Assembly: GCA_943788505.1 (NCBI GenBank)
Contig: CALSQR010000002.1
Span: 379,323 to 443,322 of the forward strand
DNA: 64,000 bases
Source: an uncultured bacterium
GTDB lineage: Bacteria; Bacteroidota; Rhodothermia; Rhodothermales; UBA10348
Direction of reading: 5' to 3'
Shown: one piece after another, positions 25,226-33,922 of the stretch
Layout: each line of letters starts with the position of its first letter
Numbering within the stretch: the stretch's first letter is position 1
Made by a program: the position numbers and the translations under genes
Notes under the pieces: generated by a model
The model's input: the letters and a program-made list of their open reading frames with translations, nothing else
Databases searched by the model: none
What the model was told of the DNA's origin: nothing

Positions 25226-27088
25226 ATGATTTGGACCGTTCATACCCGATCTGATCTCTCCATAATAGGCCTGTTGCTGGGTATTTGCCTGACCCTATGC
25301 GATGCAAAGAGCGGAGCTGCACAACGTTATGACGAAGTTGCCTCAACTGCCGGGCTTAATACGGCATGGGAAGGAAACGGAGTTGCTGTCGCGGATTATG
25401 ACCGTGATGGAGACCTTGATCTCTACTATGTATCCAGAAAATCCCAAAATGCTCTTGATTCGCGTTCGTGGAACAGACTCTTCCAGAATCAGGGCGATGG
25501 GACATTTATTGATGTTACTATTTCAGCTGGTGTTAGGGCTGATTTCTTGCCAGAAGTTGGAATTCATCAGTTTGGAAGTAAAGTGTCCGCGTCATGGGCG
25601 GACTACGACAACGATGGGGATCCGGATTTATTTCTTGCAAATGTCGGCCCAGAAGTCCTGTTCAGAAATAATGGTGATGGTACATTTACCGATGTCGCTA
25701 ATCAGGCAGGATTACAGGTCGTCGAGCAGGCCGATAATGAAGCAGAAAATGTCGGCGGGTTGTGGTGGGATTATGATGTTGACGGTTTCTTAGACCTGTA
25801 TATCAGTTCATGGACTGGCAATAATAGATTTTATCGCAATTCAGGAGATGGTACGTTCGAAGACCTAAGTACTGAAACTGGTTTAGGGCTGGCAGACAGT
25901 ACTTGGATGGCGATGCCCTATGATTTCAATACAGATGGTCTTCCCGATCTTTATCTAGCAAACGATTTTGGACCGAACCAACTCTTCTTGAATCAGGGGG
26001 GTAATCAATTTTTGGAGGCAACGGCAGAGTTTGGCCTTTATGACGCCGGAGAAAGCATGGGTATCGCCTTTGGCGATGTAAACCACGATTCTTTCCCCGA
26101 ACTGTTCATAACCAACAACACTGCTGCACGCAGATATTTCAACTCCTTTTTCCTAGCCCGTCCAGGGCTTCCCTATCAAGAATCAGCCGTAGCTTTTGGA
26201 CTCGAGGATACAAATTGGGGTTGGGGTACAGAGTTTTTTGACGCCGATAATGATGGCGATCTAGACCTGTTTGCTGTAAACGGAGCTTTCCTAGAAAACG
26301 ATACTCCAAACCGCTTGTTTAAGAACCTATTCCTGGAAGATGGCCTGCTTTCATTCGACGATATTTCGGAATCATCGCGTACCGACGGCCGGGCAGAAAG
26401 CCATGGTCTTGTTGTTTTTGATCTAGAGAACGACGGGGACCTCGATATGCTAGTGTCCAATTATAGCGAACCGGTATACCTTCTTCGCAACCGTGGCGTC
26501 ATCGGAAAATGGTTTAAGGTGGATCTTGAAGGCACTCTATCAAACCGAGACGGATTGGGGGCCAGTCTTATGCTACGATCAGGAGGCGTAACAATGTATC
26601 GGGAAAACGATGCTATAGATTTTCTCGGCCAAAGTATCCAACCCGTTCACTTTGGTCTTGGCACAGTTTCGCAGGTCGATGAACTACATATTAAGTGGCC
26701 AAGTGGTCGGGTGGATACGTGGTTAAACTTGAGTATAAATCAGATTTTTCGGGCCGTTGAGGGGTCTGGAATAGGTGTTGACGTCGAATCACCCGATAGT
26801 CGGGTACCAAATTATGGGATATCCAATTCGATGCTTAAAACGTATCCCATGCCTGCCTTGGATAACGTAACCATTCAATATGAAAACAGTGAAGACCACG
26901 AAAAGGAGCTATCTGTGTTTACCATCTCGGGGCAGGAAGTCCTTTCTCTTCAAATCCCTCCCTCTTCATCAATCCTAACGGAAGTCAAACTAGATGTGAG
27001 TGAACTGCCCAATGGGCTTTATCTCATTAGACTCGCTGGAAATCGTGGCACTTCAATCGGAACAGGAAGCTTCCTCGTTCTTCGTTAA
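25226..27088 (+). CDS. Secreted FG-GAP/VCBS-repeat protein with UnbV domain and T9SS-type C-terminus
   Basis: This 620-residue protein has an N-terminal signal (LSIIGLLLGICLTLCDA). Calcium-type FG-GAP repeats follow (ADYDRDGDLDLYYV, ADYDNDGDPDLFLANVG, DADNDGDLDLFAVNG, DLENDGDLDMLVSNY), probably forming a propeller. Residues ~430-500 are ASPIC/UnbV-like (NRDGLGASLMLRSGG, VHFGLGTVSQVDELHIKWPSG). The last ~85 residues (TYPMPALDNVTIQYEN, LYLIRLAGN) are a T9SS type A sorting domain, so it is likely exported through T9SS and anchored or released. It converges on the multiheme/TPR lipoprotein gene with a 13-bp gap. The ligand is unknown. Confidence 0.88.
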   Translation: MIWTVHTRSDLSIIGLLLGICLTLCDAKSGAAQRYDEVASTAGLNTAWEGNGVAVADYDRDGDLDLYYVSRKSQNALDSRSWNRLFQNQGDGTFIDVTISAGVRADFLPEVGIHQFGSKVSASWADYDNDGDPDLFLANVGPEVLFRNNGDGTFTDVANQAGLQVVEQADNEAENVGGLWWDYDVDGFLDLYISSWTGNNRFYRNSGDGTFEDLSTETGLGLADSTWMAMPYDFNTDGLPDLYLANDFGPNQLFLNQGGNQFLEATAEFGLYDAGESMGIAFGDVNHDSFPELFITNNTAARRYFNSFFLARPGLPYQESAVAFGLEDTNWGWGTEFFDADNDGDLDLFAVNGAFLENDTPNRLFKNLFLEDGLLSFDDISESSRTDGRAESHGLVVFDLENDGDLDMLVSNYSEPVYLLRNRGVIGKWFKVDLEGTLSNRDGLGASLMLRSGGVTMYRENDAIDFLGQSIQPVHFGLGTVSQVDELHIKWPSGRVDTWLNLSINQIFRAVEGSGIGVDVESPDSRVPNYGISNSMLKTYPMPALDNVTIQYENSEDHEKELSVFTISGQEVLSLQIPPSSSILTEVKLDVSELPNGLYLIRLAGNRGTSIGTGSFLVLR

Positions 27089-27101
27089 GAGAAGAGGTAC
27101 A

Positions 27102-29279
27102 TCACAACGCCTGGAGAATCTGACTTGCAAGAGGATGATTTGGCGACAATGCGATCGCTTTCTGAGCAGCAATCCGAGCGTCATCGAATCTTTCAGCTCT
27201 AAAGAACGCCAATCCTAGCTTCGCTTGGATATCTGATAGATTAGGGTTTAGCTGAATTGCAATTGAAAGCATCTCAATTGCTTTAGCATTCTCCTCGAGA
27301 TTAAGATAAAGCGTTCCAAGATTCTCAAAAGACTCAACATGATCCTTATCTCGTAAAACAGAGGTCTCTAAGATCTCCTGTGCTTCATCCAACCGTTCTT
27401 GCTGAAGCAGAATGAGGCCTAAATTACTCATCGTAGGGCCCGAGAGGGGATCTAGCATTAAGGCTTGCTCAAGTGTTTCCTTTGCTGCGTCCAGTTTTCC
27501 TTGTTGCAACTGAAGAGTGCCTAGATTATACCAACCAAGAGCGTTCCAAGACTCGTTTGAAATAACTTCTCTGTAAGCACTTTCAGCAGCATCCAGTTTT
27601 CCTTGTTTCTGAAGGAATAGTCCTAGATTTAGCCGAACATCTGATAGTTTAGGCTGAATACGGAGTGCCTCTCTATATAAGCGTTCAATTCGGGATGCAT
27701 CCTTAATGCCTACGGCCTCATATGCTTGTGCAAGTGTATTTAGTCGCTCTGTTTTGTTCGGCTCTAGCTTCAATGCTTCTTCTAAAGGCGCTATTGCCTC
27801 CGCTGGTCGTCCCAACAACACGAAAGCATATCCCAATAGATACTTAGCTTCAGACATGGTACTGCCATTACTAAATTCTTCTTCAAGAATAGCAATGCCT
27901 TGCTCTATGGCTTCATTCTTTCCAGCTTGATAACCCCGAGTGATATAAGCCATTCCTTCATACAGACGGGCTTCTGGCGTATCTCTTTGATCCTTTGCAA
28001 AATGCGCCTTCAAAACATCTTTTTCCTGCGTTAATACAGGGCCATCCTCATTGTCTTTATCTACAACTTGAATGAAATGATCAGTGAAGGATGAATGGGG
28101 TGCCTCGATCAGGTCGGCTTTAGGCATGTGACAATCGATACAGTTTGCCTCTGTTGTATGAACTGATATTGGCTGATCTATATCGATCTCCTTAAGCTGT
28201 ACAGGAGAATGGCACGTCATACAGGTAGAGTTAAAGTACTGTGGACCCTCCGTTCTAAATCCCTCATGAGGATCATGACAGGTCGTGCATTCCAACGGCT
28301 TTGGTAACTGTAGTGTCTCTGTGAAGCATGCGCTCATTCGCATCCTGTCTGCATGGGAAATCACTGAAATCCCCTCCTCGTCTATGCTTTCCAATCCGTT
28401 AAACAGAGCAACAAAATCATCCAACTCTTGCGACGGACGAAAATCATACGGAGTCCGTCCCTCCCTCAAGAGAGAAACACTTCCGTTGAGATGACACTGT
28501 TGACAAACATCTAGTCTTAGATCTAACTCGAGATGAGATGGATTAACAATTGTATGGTCGATCCTACTCACTACATCGCCACCAGACATGCGCTCTTCTA
28601 CGTGTAGTTGACCAGGCCCGTGGCACCTCTCACAACTAATACCAAGGGGCATTTCAGTATACATGCCGTTGGTCTGTGGCACAGGCGATGGATACCCATT
28701 ATGGCACGCTACACACCGGTCTGCAATCTTGCGATCGAAACGCTTATTCGCTACTCGATACCCCGGGCTAAAATCCCATCTGCCCTTTTGCGTATACCAT
28801 GTAACTGGCAACTCATAAAACCAACCGTCTTCTTCCATGACATAGGTCCTAGCAGAAGTACCGGAGCCGACGACATACTCCATGGGTCGCTTGAGTTCAT
28901 GAACTCTTTTTCCCTCCTCGTCAAGTATGTACTCGACCATGAAAAAACCAGAGTCTGCTGCAACAGTTTCGTAACGCAGACCTGTAGTAGAATCAACGAC
29001 AACTTCTGAACCAAAATCTTCTACTGCTGTGTCTCTTGTGAGCAGGTACATGGAATTGGCCATACCATGCTCCTTAAAACCGCGATACTGATTCTCATGA
29101 CAATCGAAGCACGCTATGTCACCTACGAAAGAGGTGCCACTATCCAAATTTCGGAATACAATTGATTCGATGTCATTTTCAACATCTTCCTGACTGCTTG
29201 AACCGTTTACTGTGCAGCCCGCGAGAAACACGAAGGGCATCACAAAAAACAGAAATATCATTGCTGCTGTATTCCTCAT
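27102..29279 (-). CDS. Multiheme c-type cytochrome lipoprotein with TPR domain
   Basis: This 725-residue protein has a lipoprotein signal (MPFVFLAGC). Its first ~420 residues contain seven CxxCH heme sites: CFDCH, CVACH, CERCH, CQQCH, CTTCH, CMTCH and CIDCH. The C-terminal ~290 residues are tetratricopeptide repeats (YLLGYAFVLLGRPAEAIAPL, LGWYNLGTLQLQQGKLDAA and others). ATG 29279 is preferred because AAGGAG lies 6 nt upstream; the frame extends to a TTG at 29297. The heme half suggests periplasmic or outer-surface electron transfer; the TPR half suggests a partner protein. The ccm genes at 46749-49132 could mature it. The redox substrate is not evident. Confidence 0.9.
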   Translation of the reverse strand: MRNTAAMIFLFFVMPFVFLAGCTVNGSSSQEDVENDIESIVFRNLDSGTSFVGDIACFDCHENQYRGFKEHGMANSMYLLTRDTAVEDFGSEVVVDSTTGLRYETVAADSGFFMVEYILDEEGKRVHELKRPMEYVVGSGTSARTYVMEEDGWFYELPVTWYTQKGRWDFSPGYRVANKRFDRKIADRCVACHNGYPSPVPQTNGMYTEMPLGISCERCHGPGQLHVEERMSGGDVVSRIDHTIVNPSHLELDLRLDVCQQCHLNGSVSLLREGRTPYDFRPSQELDDFVALFNGLESIDEEGISVISHADRMRMSACFTETLQLPKPLECTTCHDPHEGFRTEGPQYFNSTCMTCHSPVQLKEIDIDQPISVHTTEANCIDCHMPKADLIEAPHSSFTDHFIQVVDKDNEDGPVLTQEKDVLKAHFAKDQRDTPEARLYEGMAYITRGYQAGKNEAIEQGIAILEEEFSNGSTMSEAKYLLGYAFVLLGRPAEAIAPLEEALKLEPNKTERLNTLAQAYEAVGIKDASRIERLYREALRIQPKLSDVRLNLGLFLQKQGKLDAAESAYREVISNESWNALGWYNLGTLQLQQGKLDAAKETLEQALMLDPLSGPTMSNLGLILLQQERLDEAQEILETSVLRDKDHVESFENLGTLYLNLEENAKAIEMLSIAIQLNPNLSDIQAKLGLAFFRAERFDDARIAAQKAIALSPNHPLASQILQAL

Positions 29280-29297
29280 AAAACTCCTTACACACAA

Positions 29298-29331
29298 AAA
29301 GCGGGGTGGATCCTTCGATCCACCCCGCTTT
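29298..29331 (-). terminator. Strong intrinsic terminator of the PorV-like gene
   Basis: AAAGCGGGGTGGATC (29298-29312) and GATCCACCCCGCTTT (29317-29331) form a perfect 15-bp stem with a 4-nt loop. On the minus strand it is followed by a run of five T. It lies 23 bp after the PorV-like gene stop and before the cytochrome lipoprotein start, so it should end the TonB/sorting-protein/PorV transcript. Confidence 0.9.
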
Positions 29332-29354
29332 CAAGACTTTCAGCCTTAGTCGCC

Positions 29355-30398
29355 TTATAGACTCACGGCTGCCGTGATCATGGAGACGTTGCTAAAGTAG
29401 TCGGTAGAGCGCAAGGCATAGTCGATCTGCAGGCGTGTGCCTGACAAATCTAGATCTACACCAGCACCGAAATTCGTTCCAGTAAAGAACGACAGATCGT
29501 TATCACCGATGATGTCTAATCCACCACGCAGGTAAAGCATGTCGAACAGACCCAATTCTACACCACTCGAATACTGATCCTGATCGAACGAGTTCGAACG
29601 GAAGTTTCCGAGAACTGTCAGAACAGCACTTTCTGCCATCTGACGAGTGTAGCTCACACCGAAGTTGAGCAATGAGGGAAGTTCCACACCTTCACTTTCA
29701 AAGGTCAGAGCGTTGTTCGTCGCATTGCCAGGCTGGCTCGGGAGCTGCACCTGCTGCGTTAGACCAACACCTGAGTACTGGATGTCTGTACCAATGTTTT
29801 TGAGCGCAACACCCAGACGAAGTCCGGTTTCACCGACGACATAGGTCATACCCATATCTACGGCAACGGCGCTAGCCGATACATCATCAATTGACTCACT
29901 AACAACTTTGAACGTAGCACCGGCTGAGATACGATCCGTGAAGACACGGGCGTAGCTAAGACCAGCGGTGATGAAAGATGCATTGTAGGTCACTGATGAG
30001 ATTTCAGGAGACTCTTCCGTTTGTAGCGGAATGTCACCAAAGTCCCAAGAATTGACTGTAAATGCGATGTTATTGTTACCGAAGTTCTGTGCAACACCGA
30101 AGTAGTTGACACCGATATCGGCAACGTAGTCCATGCGGCTAAAAATTGCCGCTGTACCTTTATTAAGAGCAAGACCGGCTGGGTTTGCATATAGCGCTTC
30201 CAATCCGTTCATGCCTGTCAAGCCACTCGTCATCGAGGTGCCTAGCGAAGCAGAGCGTGCCGTTACTGGCACGAGCAGTTGAGATGCACCCGCCGTTCCA
30301 CGACGTTTGTCATCACCTGCATTCGCGTCCAGCACACTCATGCCCAATAGGGCAATGACTACGAGCGCGTTCAGAAAATTTCTGGACAGCTTGTTCAT
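29355..30398 (-). CDS. PorV/PorQ-family outer-membrane beta-barrel protein
   Basis: This 347-residue protein has a signal peptide (LNALVVIALLGMSVLDANA) and a beta-barrel layout. Family blocks are ARSASLGTSMTSGLTGMNGLEALYANPAGLA (residues ~40-70), FGVAQNFGNNNIAFTVNSWDFGDIP, and a terminal strand ending in Leu. ATG 30398 is chosen because AAGGAGG at 30408-30414 lies 9 nt upstream; an ATG at 30404 would be only 3 nt away. PorV shuttles T9SS cargo on the outer membrane. This one sits directly downstream of a giant sorting-domain protein, so it is a plausible partner for it. Whether it is true PorV or a paralogue cannot be told by eye. Confidence 0.85.
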   Translation of the reverse strand: MNKLSRNFLNALVVIALLGMSVLDANAGDDKRRGTAGASQLLVPVTARSASLGTSMTSGLTGMNGLEALYANPAGLALNKGTAAIFSRMDYVADIGVNYFGVAQNFGNNNIAFTVNSWDFGDIPLQTEESPEISSVTYNASFITAGLSYARVFTDRISAGATFKVVSESIDDVSASAVAVDMGMTYVVGETGLRLGVALKNIGTDIQYSGVGLTQQVQLPSQPGNATNNALTFESEGVELPSLLNFGVSYTRQMAESAVLTVLGNFRSNSFDQDQYSSGVELGLFDMLYLRGGLDIIGDNDLSFFTGTNFGAGVDLDLSGTRLQIDYALRSTDYFSNVSMITAAVSL

Positions 30399-30459
30399 AT
30401 CCATATTCCTCCTTGTAAAAATCGAGTTCGTCATGATTCGTGTATTTCGGGCACCATCT

Positions 30460-30485
30460 GGTCCCGACCCTTTTGGGCCGGGACC
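30460..30485 (-). other. Intercistronic hairpin between sorting-domain and PorV-like genes
   Basis: GGTCCCG (30460-30466) pairs with CGGGACC (30479-30485), with CCC/GGG continuing inside after one A-C mismatch and a TTTT loop. This makes ten pairs. There is no U-tract on the minus strand, so it is more likely an mRNA-stability or attenuating hairpin than a full terminator. Confidence 0.7.
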
Positions 30486-30501
30486 TCGGCGCCCAATTCA
30501 A

Positions 30502-33500
30502 CTAGAATGTGTTGAGCTGTACACGCTTCTTGACCACACCAAACTTGAGGACCTTCTCGCCAAATTCCGTGTCGATGTGGATGATGTACATACCACTAGC
30601 GACTGGAAGTCCTTCTTCCGTTACGAGATCCCAAGGGAAGCTTGCGCTTGCACTGTTCTTCTCAAGAGTACGGATTAGCGTACCTGCAACGGTGAAGATG
30701 CGGATGGTTGCCTGGTTAGGCATGTTCGTGAAACGAACCTGATCAACAAGCTGGCTAACTTCGTATGATGAAGCGCCCTTGTATGGGTTCGGGGTAATTC
30801 CAATCAGATCGATGGCGTCTGTGTTTTCCTCTATAGTACGATCACGAGCGCCTAGTCCGTCAGTTGAGAACGAGAATGCGTCACCTGGTTGGTTTGGCTT
30901 CGTCGTTTCAATACGGAATACCGTTCCAGTCTCTGGCATACATTCGCCAGCAGCACAGTCAACTGCATCGAGAGTTCCGTCAGAGACGTCACCACCGTTC
31001 CAGTTAACAAATACTGTACGACCGAAAATCTCGTCCGTCACATCAGAAAGATCACCGCCTACAGCTGCGTCGTAGCCATTTGCTGTATCGTACCAGTAGA
31101 TCCAGTCCGTATACGGATCATTGGATGCTCCTGAGACTGGGTGATCAGCTGCGTTAAGGTTGAATGCGCAGTTATCGTCGACGTCGAAGAGCAGTGGAAC
31201 GTACCTACGATCATCCGAAGGATCATTAGGAGTACCGATTCCAGCATTCCAGATTTCAAACGGAACGTCGATCCATTCGCCACAACCCCACTGGTTGAAG
31301 CCTTTACCAGCACCCGTGAAACGGATCTCGTAATCGTAAGCTCCATAAACAGGGCCGTTACGTGCCCAACGTGATAGGAACTGGGCGTAAGGACCTGTAC
31401 CGCCACCGGCTTGAATCATCCATGCTCCGCCGCCTACCTGCTGGTCAGCACCCGGACGACCAAGTCCAGGGAAGCCATACCAGTCAGCAGCAGCACCAAC
31501 AGGTGTTGCAAGAGGACCAGAAGCGTTCGCTGTGACTTTGAAGTCAAGGAAGCCAGGTGCCGGACCGAGAACGTTCATGGCCATACCGTCAACTGTAAGC
31601 ACATTATTGCCAATTGGCACAACGTGCGTAGCAGCGAATGCGGCATTACCGTCAAACACCTTCTCTCCAGTAGCGCTATTCATTACGTCATAGACAGTGA
31701 CCGAAGCGGAAGAAGATTTGGCGCCACGATCCCGCAAGTCGGGATACATAGCTTCTGCTGGATCTAGATCGCCACGCTTGTGACCATCGTCCTCTACTTC
31801 GATGTCGTAGAATTCAACAGAATATGCATCACCAGTTACGGCAGCGGGGTTTACGATTGATGCGGAAACTGATCCGTTTCCGATATTCGTACCTGCTCCT
31901 TCGCCAGTAACGTCAACATCAGCCGAAGATGCTGCTGCAACAGCGGCATCACTTACGATTGTAGTTGAAATCTGAGGCGTTACCGTTACACGAGCAACTG
32001 GACCAGCATACACTTTCTGTCCTGAGGTTGCGTTGTAGGCGTATGCCTGAACTCCAAACTCATAGTCAGTGTAGTTAGTCAGACCGTTCGCACGGTGAAA
32101 TGTTTGGACACCAGAGTCTGTACCTTCAGCGGTTACAAACGTTAGGTCAAGTCCTTCAATCACACGTGTAATACCGTTCGGTACATCATAGACAGCGATG
32201 AGCTTGCCATCCTGATCTGAACTATTCGAATACTGAAATACGTTATATCCTTCAAAGACATAGTCGTTGTCAGTAACGTCGTCAGACAATAACGGATCAA
32301 TCACGTTGTATGAGTTCAGGTAGTTGTTGTCCGTTGAGCGGTATCCCCACTCTAGAAGAACAGTACCATCGTCAATCGTAGTTGTGATGCGTGGACCAGC
32401 TGGAGGTGACGGTAGCTCAAAGTTGATGTCGAACACTGCCTGAGCTAGTGCATCATCAGCTTTCATCTTCTGAACCGAATCGAGGTTGTCAGCTCCAAAG
32501 CTCGTTACGATACCAAAGACAAGCGTCTGCTCATCATTCGGCTTGACCGTAAACGGACCGGTAGCCATAACGAAACGGCGGTCAGCTGGGGAAATGGCAG
32601 AACCGTTTCCATCAGAGTCAAACTCTGACCAGAAACCTGGAGGATTGCCAGGAAACATGAACGATGTCGGGATATTAGAAAATCCGAGCCCGTTTCCACC
32701 TAAGGTGAAACGCTGACCGTCTTTCCAACGACCCTTCATGTAGTTGTACATGTCAGCACCGTTACCCGGGTCACCTTGAACACCACCACCGTTGTTGTAG
32801 AAGGCAAAAGCTGTCATTTTCAGACGCTCATTGTCTTCATCGATCTCTCCGTTGCCATTGTCGTCAAGACCATTGTCGTTAACGAGAGGGCCCTGGAAGA
32901 AGTCGTAGCCAGCGGCTGGAGGTGCAGCACCGTAACCTTCGCCACCTTCGTCATCGTCATCCGCATTATATACGAATCCCATTCCGAGAGTAGTGTCAGA
33001 TCCAACGTAGTCATCATCAAAATTACCAAGATCCGGATCAGAGAACAGACCCATATAGGTGTTCTCTAGAGGACTCGAACCTTTGTACATGATGCGGTAC
33101 TTGTAGAACGTTGTGTTACCAATTGCACCTGCCGTATTAAAGGCAAAAGCTGACCCATGAACCTCAATACCCATTGCAGGAGTATCGGTACGGGTATGTT
33201 GGTTTCCACGGTCGTTCATGACCCACCAAAGCATCTGGTCTCCCAAGATGGCAGGACGCTCACCAGCAGCTAGGTTGACCTTGCGATCAATCCTGCTTGC
33301 AATAGGCTGGTCCGTAAGGTCAATCTGATCTCCGTTAGCATCGAGAGTTGGTGCTCCCAATCCTGTGGGCCAATCCTGAAGGTCAGGAGTAGCGATTCCA
33401 CTTCCTTCGTAACCTACAACGTCTTCTTTCGAGACTTTGTAGACACGATCAAAGACAGAACAGTCCGCTGGAGGCGTACCGTCATCATTTAGTGGGCCTG

Positions 33501-33816
33501 CCCAGAACTCGTAAGGACCGTACGTCGATCCAGCGAGACGGAGCTGACCATTTACTTCGCCACCCATCCAGATACCGGATGCGAAGATTGCGTTCGACGC
33601 GCCGCCCTTAGGTACTTCATATACGTGAGGACTGCCTCGCCAGAACAGGTTACCGTTGTTGAGGATTCGAGCCCGGACATTGTTGATGTCGAGATAACTC
33701 TCGCCAATGGCCTGCTCGCAGCTGCCAACCGTTTGAGCTTGAGCAGGAGTGCTCAAAAGCCCAATCGCGAAGACAGCGAGTAGTAAACTAATTTTTCTAA
33801 TGTAGTGCATAGTCAT
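30502..33816 (-). CDS. Giant secreted protein with T9SS-type C-terminal sorting domain
   Basis: This is a ~1104-residue secreted protein. After a signal peptide (ISLLLAVFAIGLLSTPAQAQ) comes a large unknown region with many Asp/Gly/Asn-rich loops. One segment (LNDDGTPP, NGLDDNGNGEIDEDNERL) looks calcium-binding. A fibronectin-III-like part lies near residues 480-620 (PRITTTIDDGTVLLEWGYR, NYTDYEFGVQAYAYN). The C-terminal ~90 residues (IGITPNPYKGASSYE, ATIRIFTVAGTLIRTL, GMYIIHIDTEFGEKV) form a FlgD-like/T9SS sorting domain. The start may be ATG 33816 or 33810; no Shine-Dalgarno is evident. It lies between the TonB receptor and the PorV-like gene, so it is likely co-secreted with that system. Function unknown. 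Confidence 0.85.
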   Translation of the reverse strand: MTMHYIRKISLLLAVFAIGLLSTPAQAQTVGSCEQAIGESYLDINNVRARILNNGNLFWRGSPHVYEVPKGGASNAIFASGIWMGGEVNGQLRLAGSTYGPYEFWAGPLNDDGTPPADCSVFDRVYKVSKEDVVGYEGSGIATPDLQDWPTGLGAPTLDANGDQIDLTDQPIASRIDRKVNLAAGERPAILGDQMLWWVMNDRGNQHTRTDTPAMGIEVHGSAFAFNTAGAIGNTTFYKYRIMYKGSSPLENTYMGLFSDPDLGNFDDDYVGSDTTLGMGFVYNADDDDEGGEGYGAAPPAAGYDFFQGPLVNDNGLDDNGNGEIDEDNERLKMTAFAFYNNGGGVQGDPGNGADMYNYMKGRWKDGQRFTLGGNGLGFSNIPTSFMFPGNPPGFWSEFDSDGNGSAISPADRRFVMATGPFTVKPNDEQTLVFGIVTSFGADNLDSVQKMKADDALAQAVFDINFELPSPPAGPRITTTIDDGTVLLEWGYRSTDNNYLNSYNVIDPLLSDDVTDNDYVFEGYNVFQYSNSSDQDGKLIAVYDVPNGITRVIEGLDLTFVTAEGTDSGVQTFHRANGLTNYTDYEFGVQAYAYNATSGQKVYAGPVARVTVTPQISTTIVSDAAVAAASSADVDVTGEGAGTNIGNGSVSASIVNPAAVTGDAYSVEFYDIEVEDDGHKRGDLDPAEAMYPDLRDRGAKSSSASVTVYDVMNSATGEKVFDGNAAFAATHVVPIGNNVLTVDGMAMNVLGPAPGFLDFKVTANASGPLATPVGAAADWYGFPGLGRPGADQQVGGGAWMIQAGGGTGPYAQFLSRWARNGPVYGAYDYEIRFTGAGKGFNQWGCGEWIDVPFEIWNAGIGTPNDPSDDRRYVPLLFDVDDNCAFNLNAADHPVSGASNDPYTDWIYWYDTANGYDAAVGGDLSDVTDEIFGRTVFVNWNGGDVSDGTLDAVDCAAGECMPETGTVFRIETTKPNQPGDAFSFSTDGLGARDRTIEENTDAIDLIGITPNPYKGASSYEVSQLVDQVRFTNMPNQATIRIFTVAGTLIRTLEKNSASASFPWDLVTEEGLPVASGMYIIHIDTEFGEKVLKFGVVKKRVQLNTF

Positions 33817-33876
33817 CCGTGCATTTCGATCTATAACAACTGCTTGAAATCCTGTTGTAGCTGATTGAAGCACTTT

Positions 33877-33904
33877 CTGGGGGCGGGTGGTAACCCGCCC
33901 CCAG
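33877..33904 (-). other. Intercistronic perfect hairpin after the TonB receptor gene
   Basis: CTGGGGGCGGGT (33877-33888) and ACCCGCCCCCAG (33893-33904) form a perfect 12-bp, nearly all-GC stem with a GGTA loop. It lies between the TonB receptor stop and the sorting-protein start. No U-tract follows on the minus strand, so it probably stabilises or processes the mRNA, or partly terminates it, rather than being a classical terminator. Confidence 0.8.
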
Positions 33905-33922
33905 ATGCCACAATCAATTCAA

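Noticed and set aside
30460-30485. Intrinsic terminator
   Set aside because: The stem is good but no U-tract follows on the minus strand, so it is listed as an intercistronic hairpin only.
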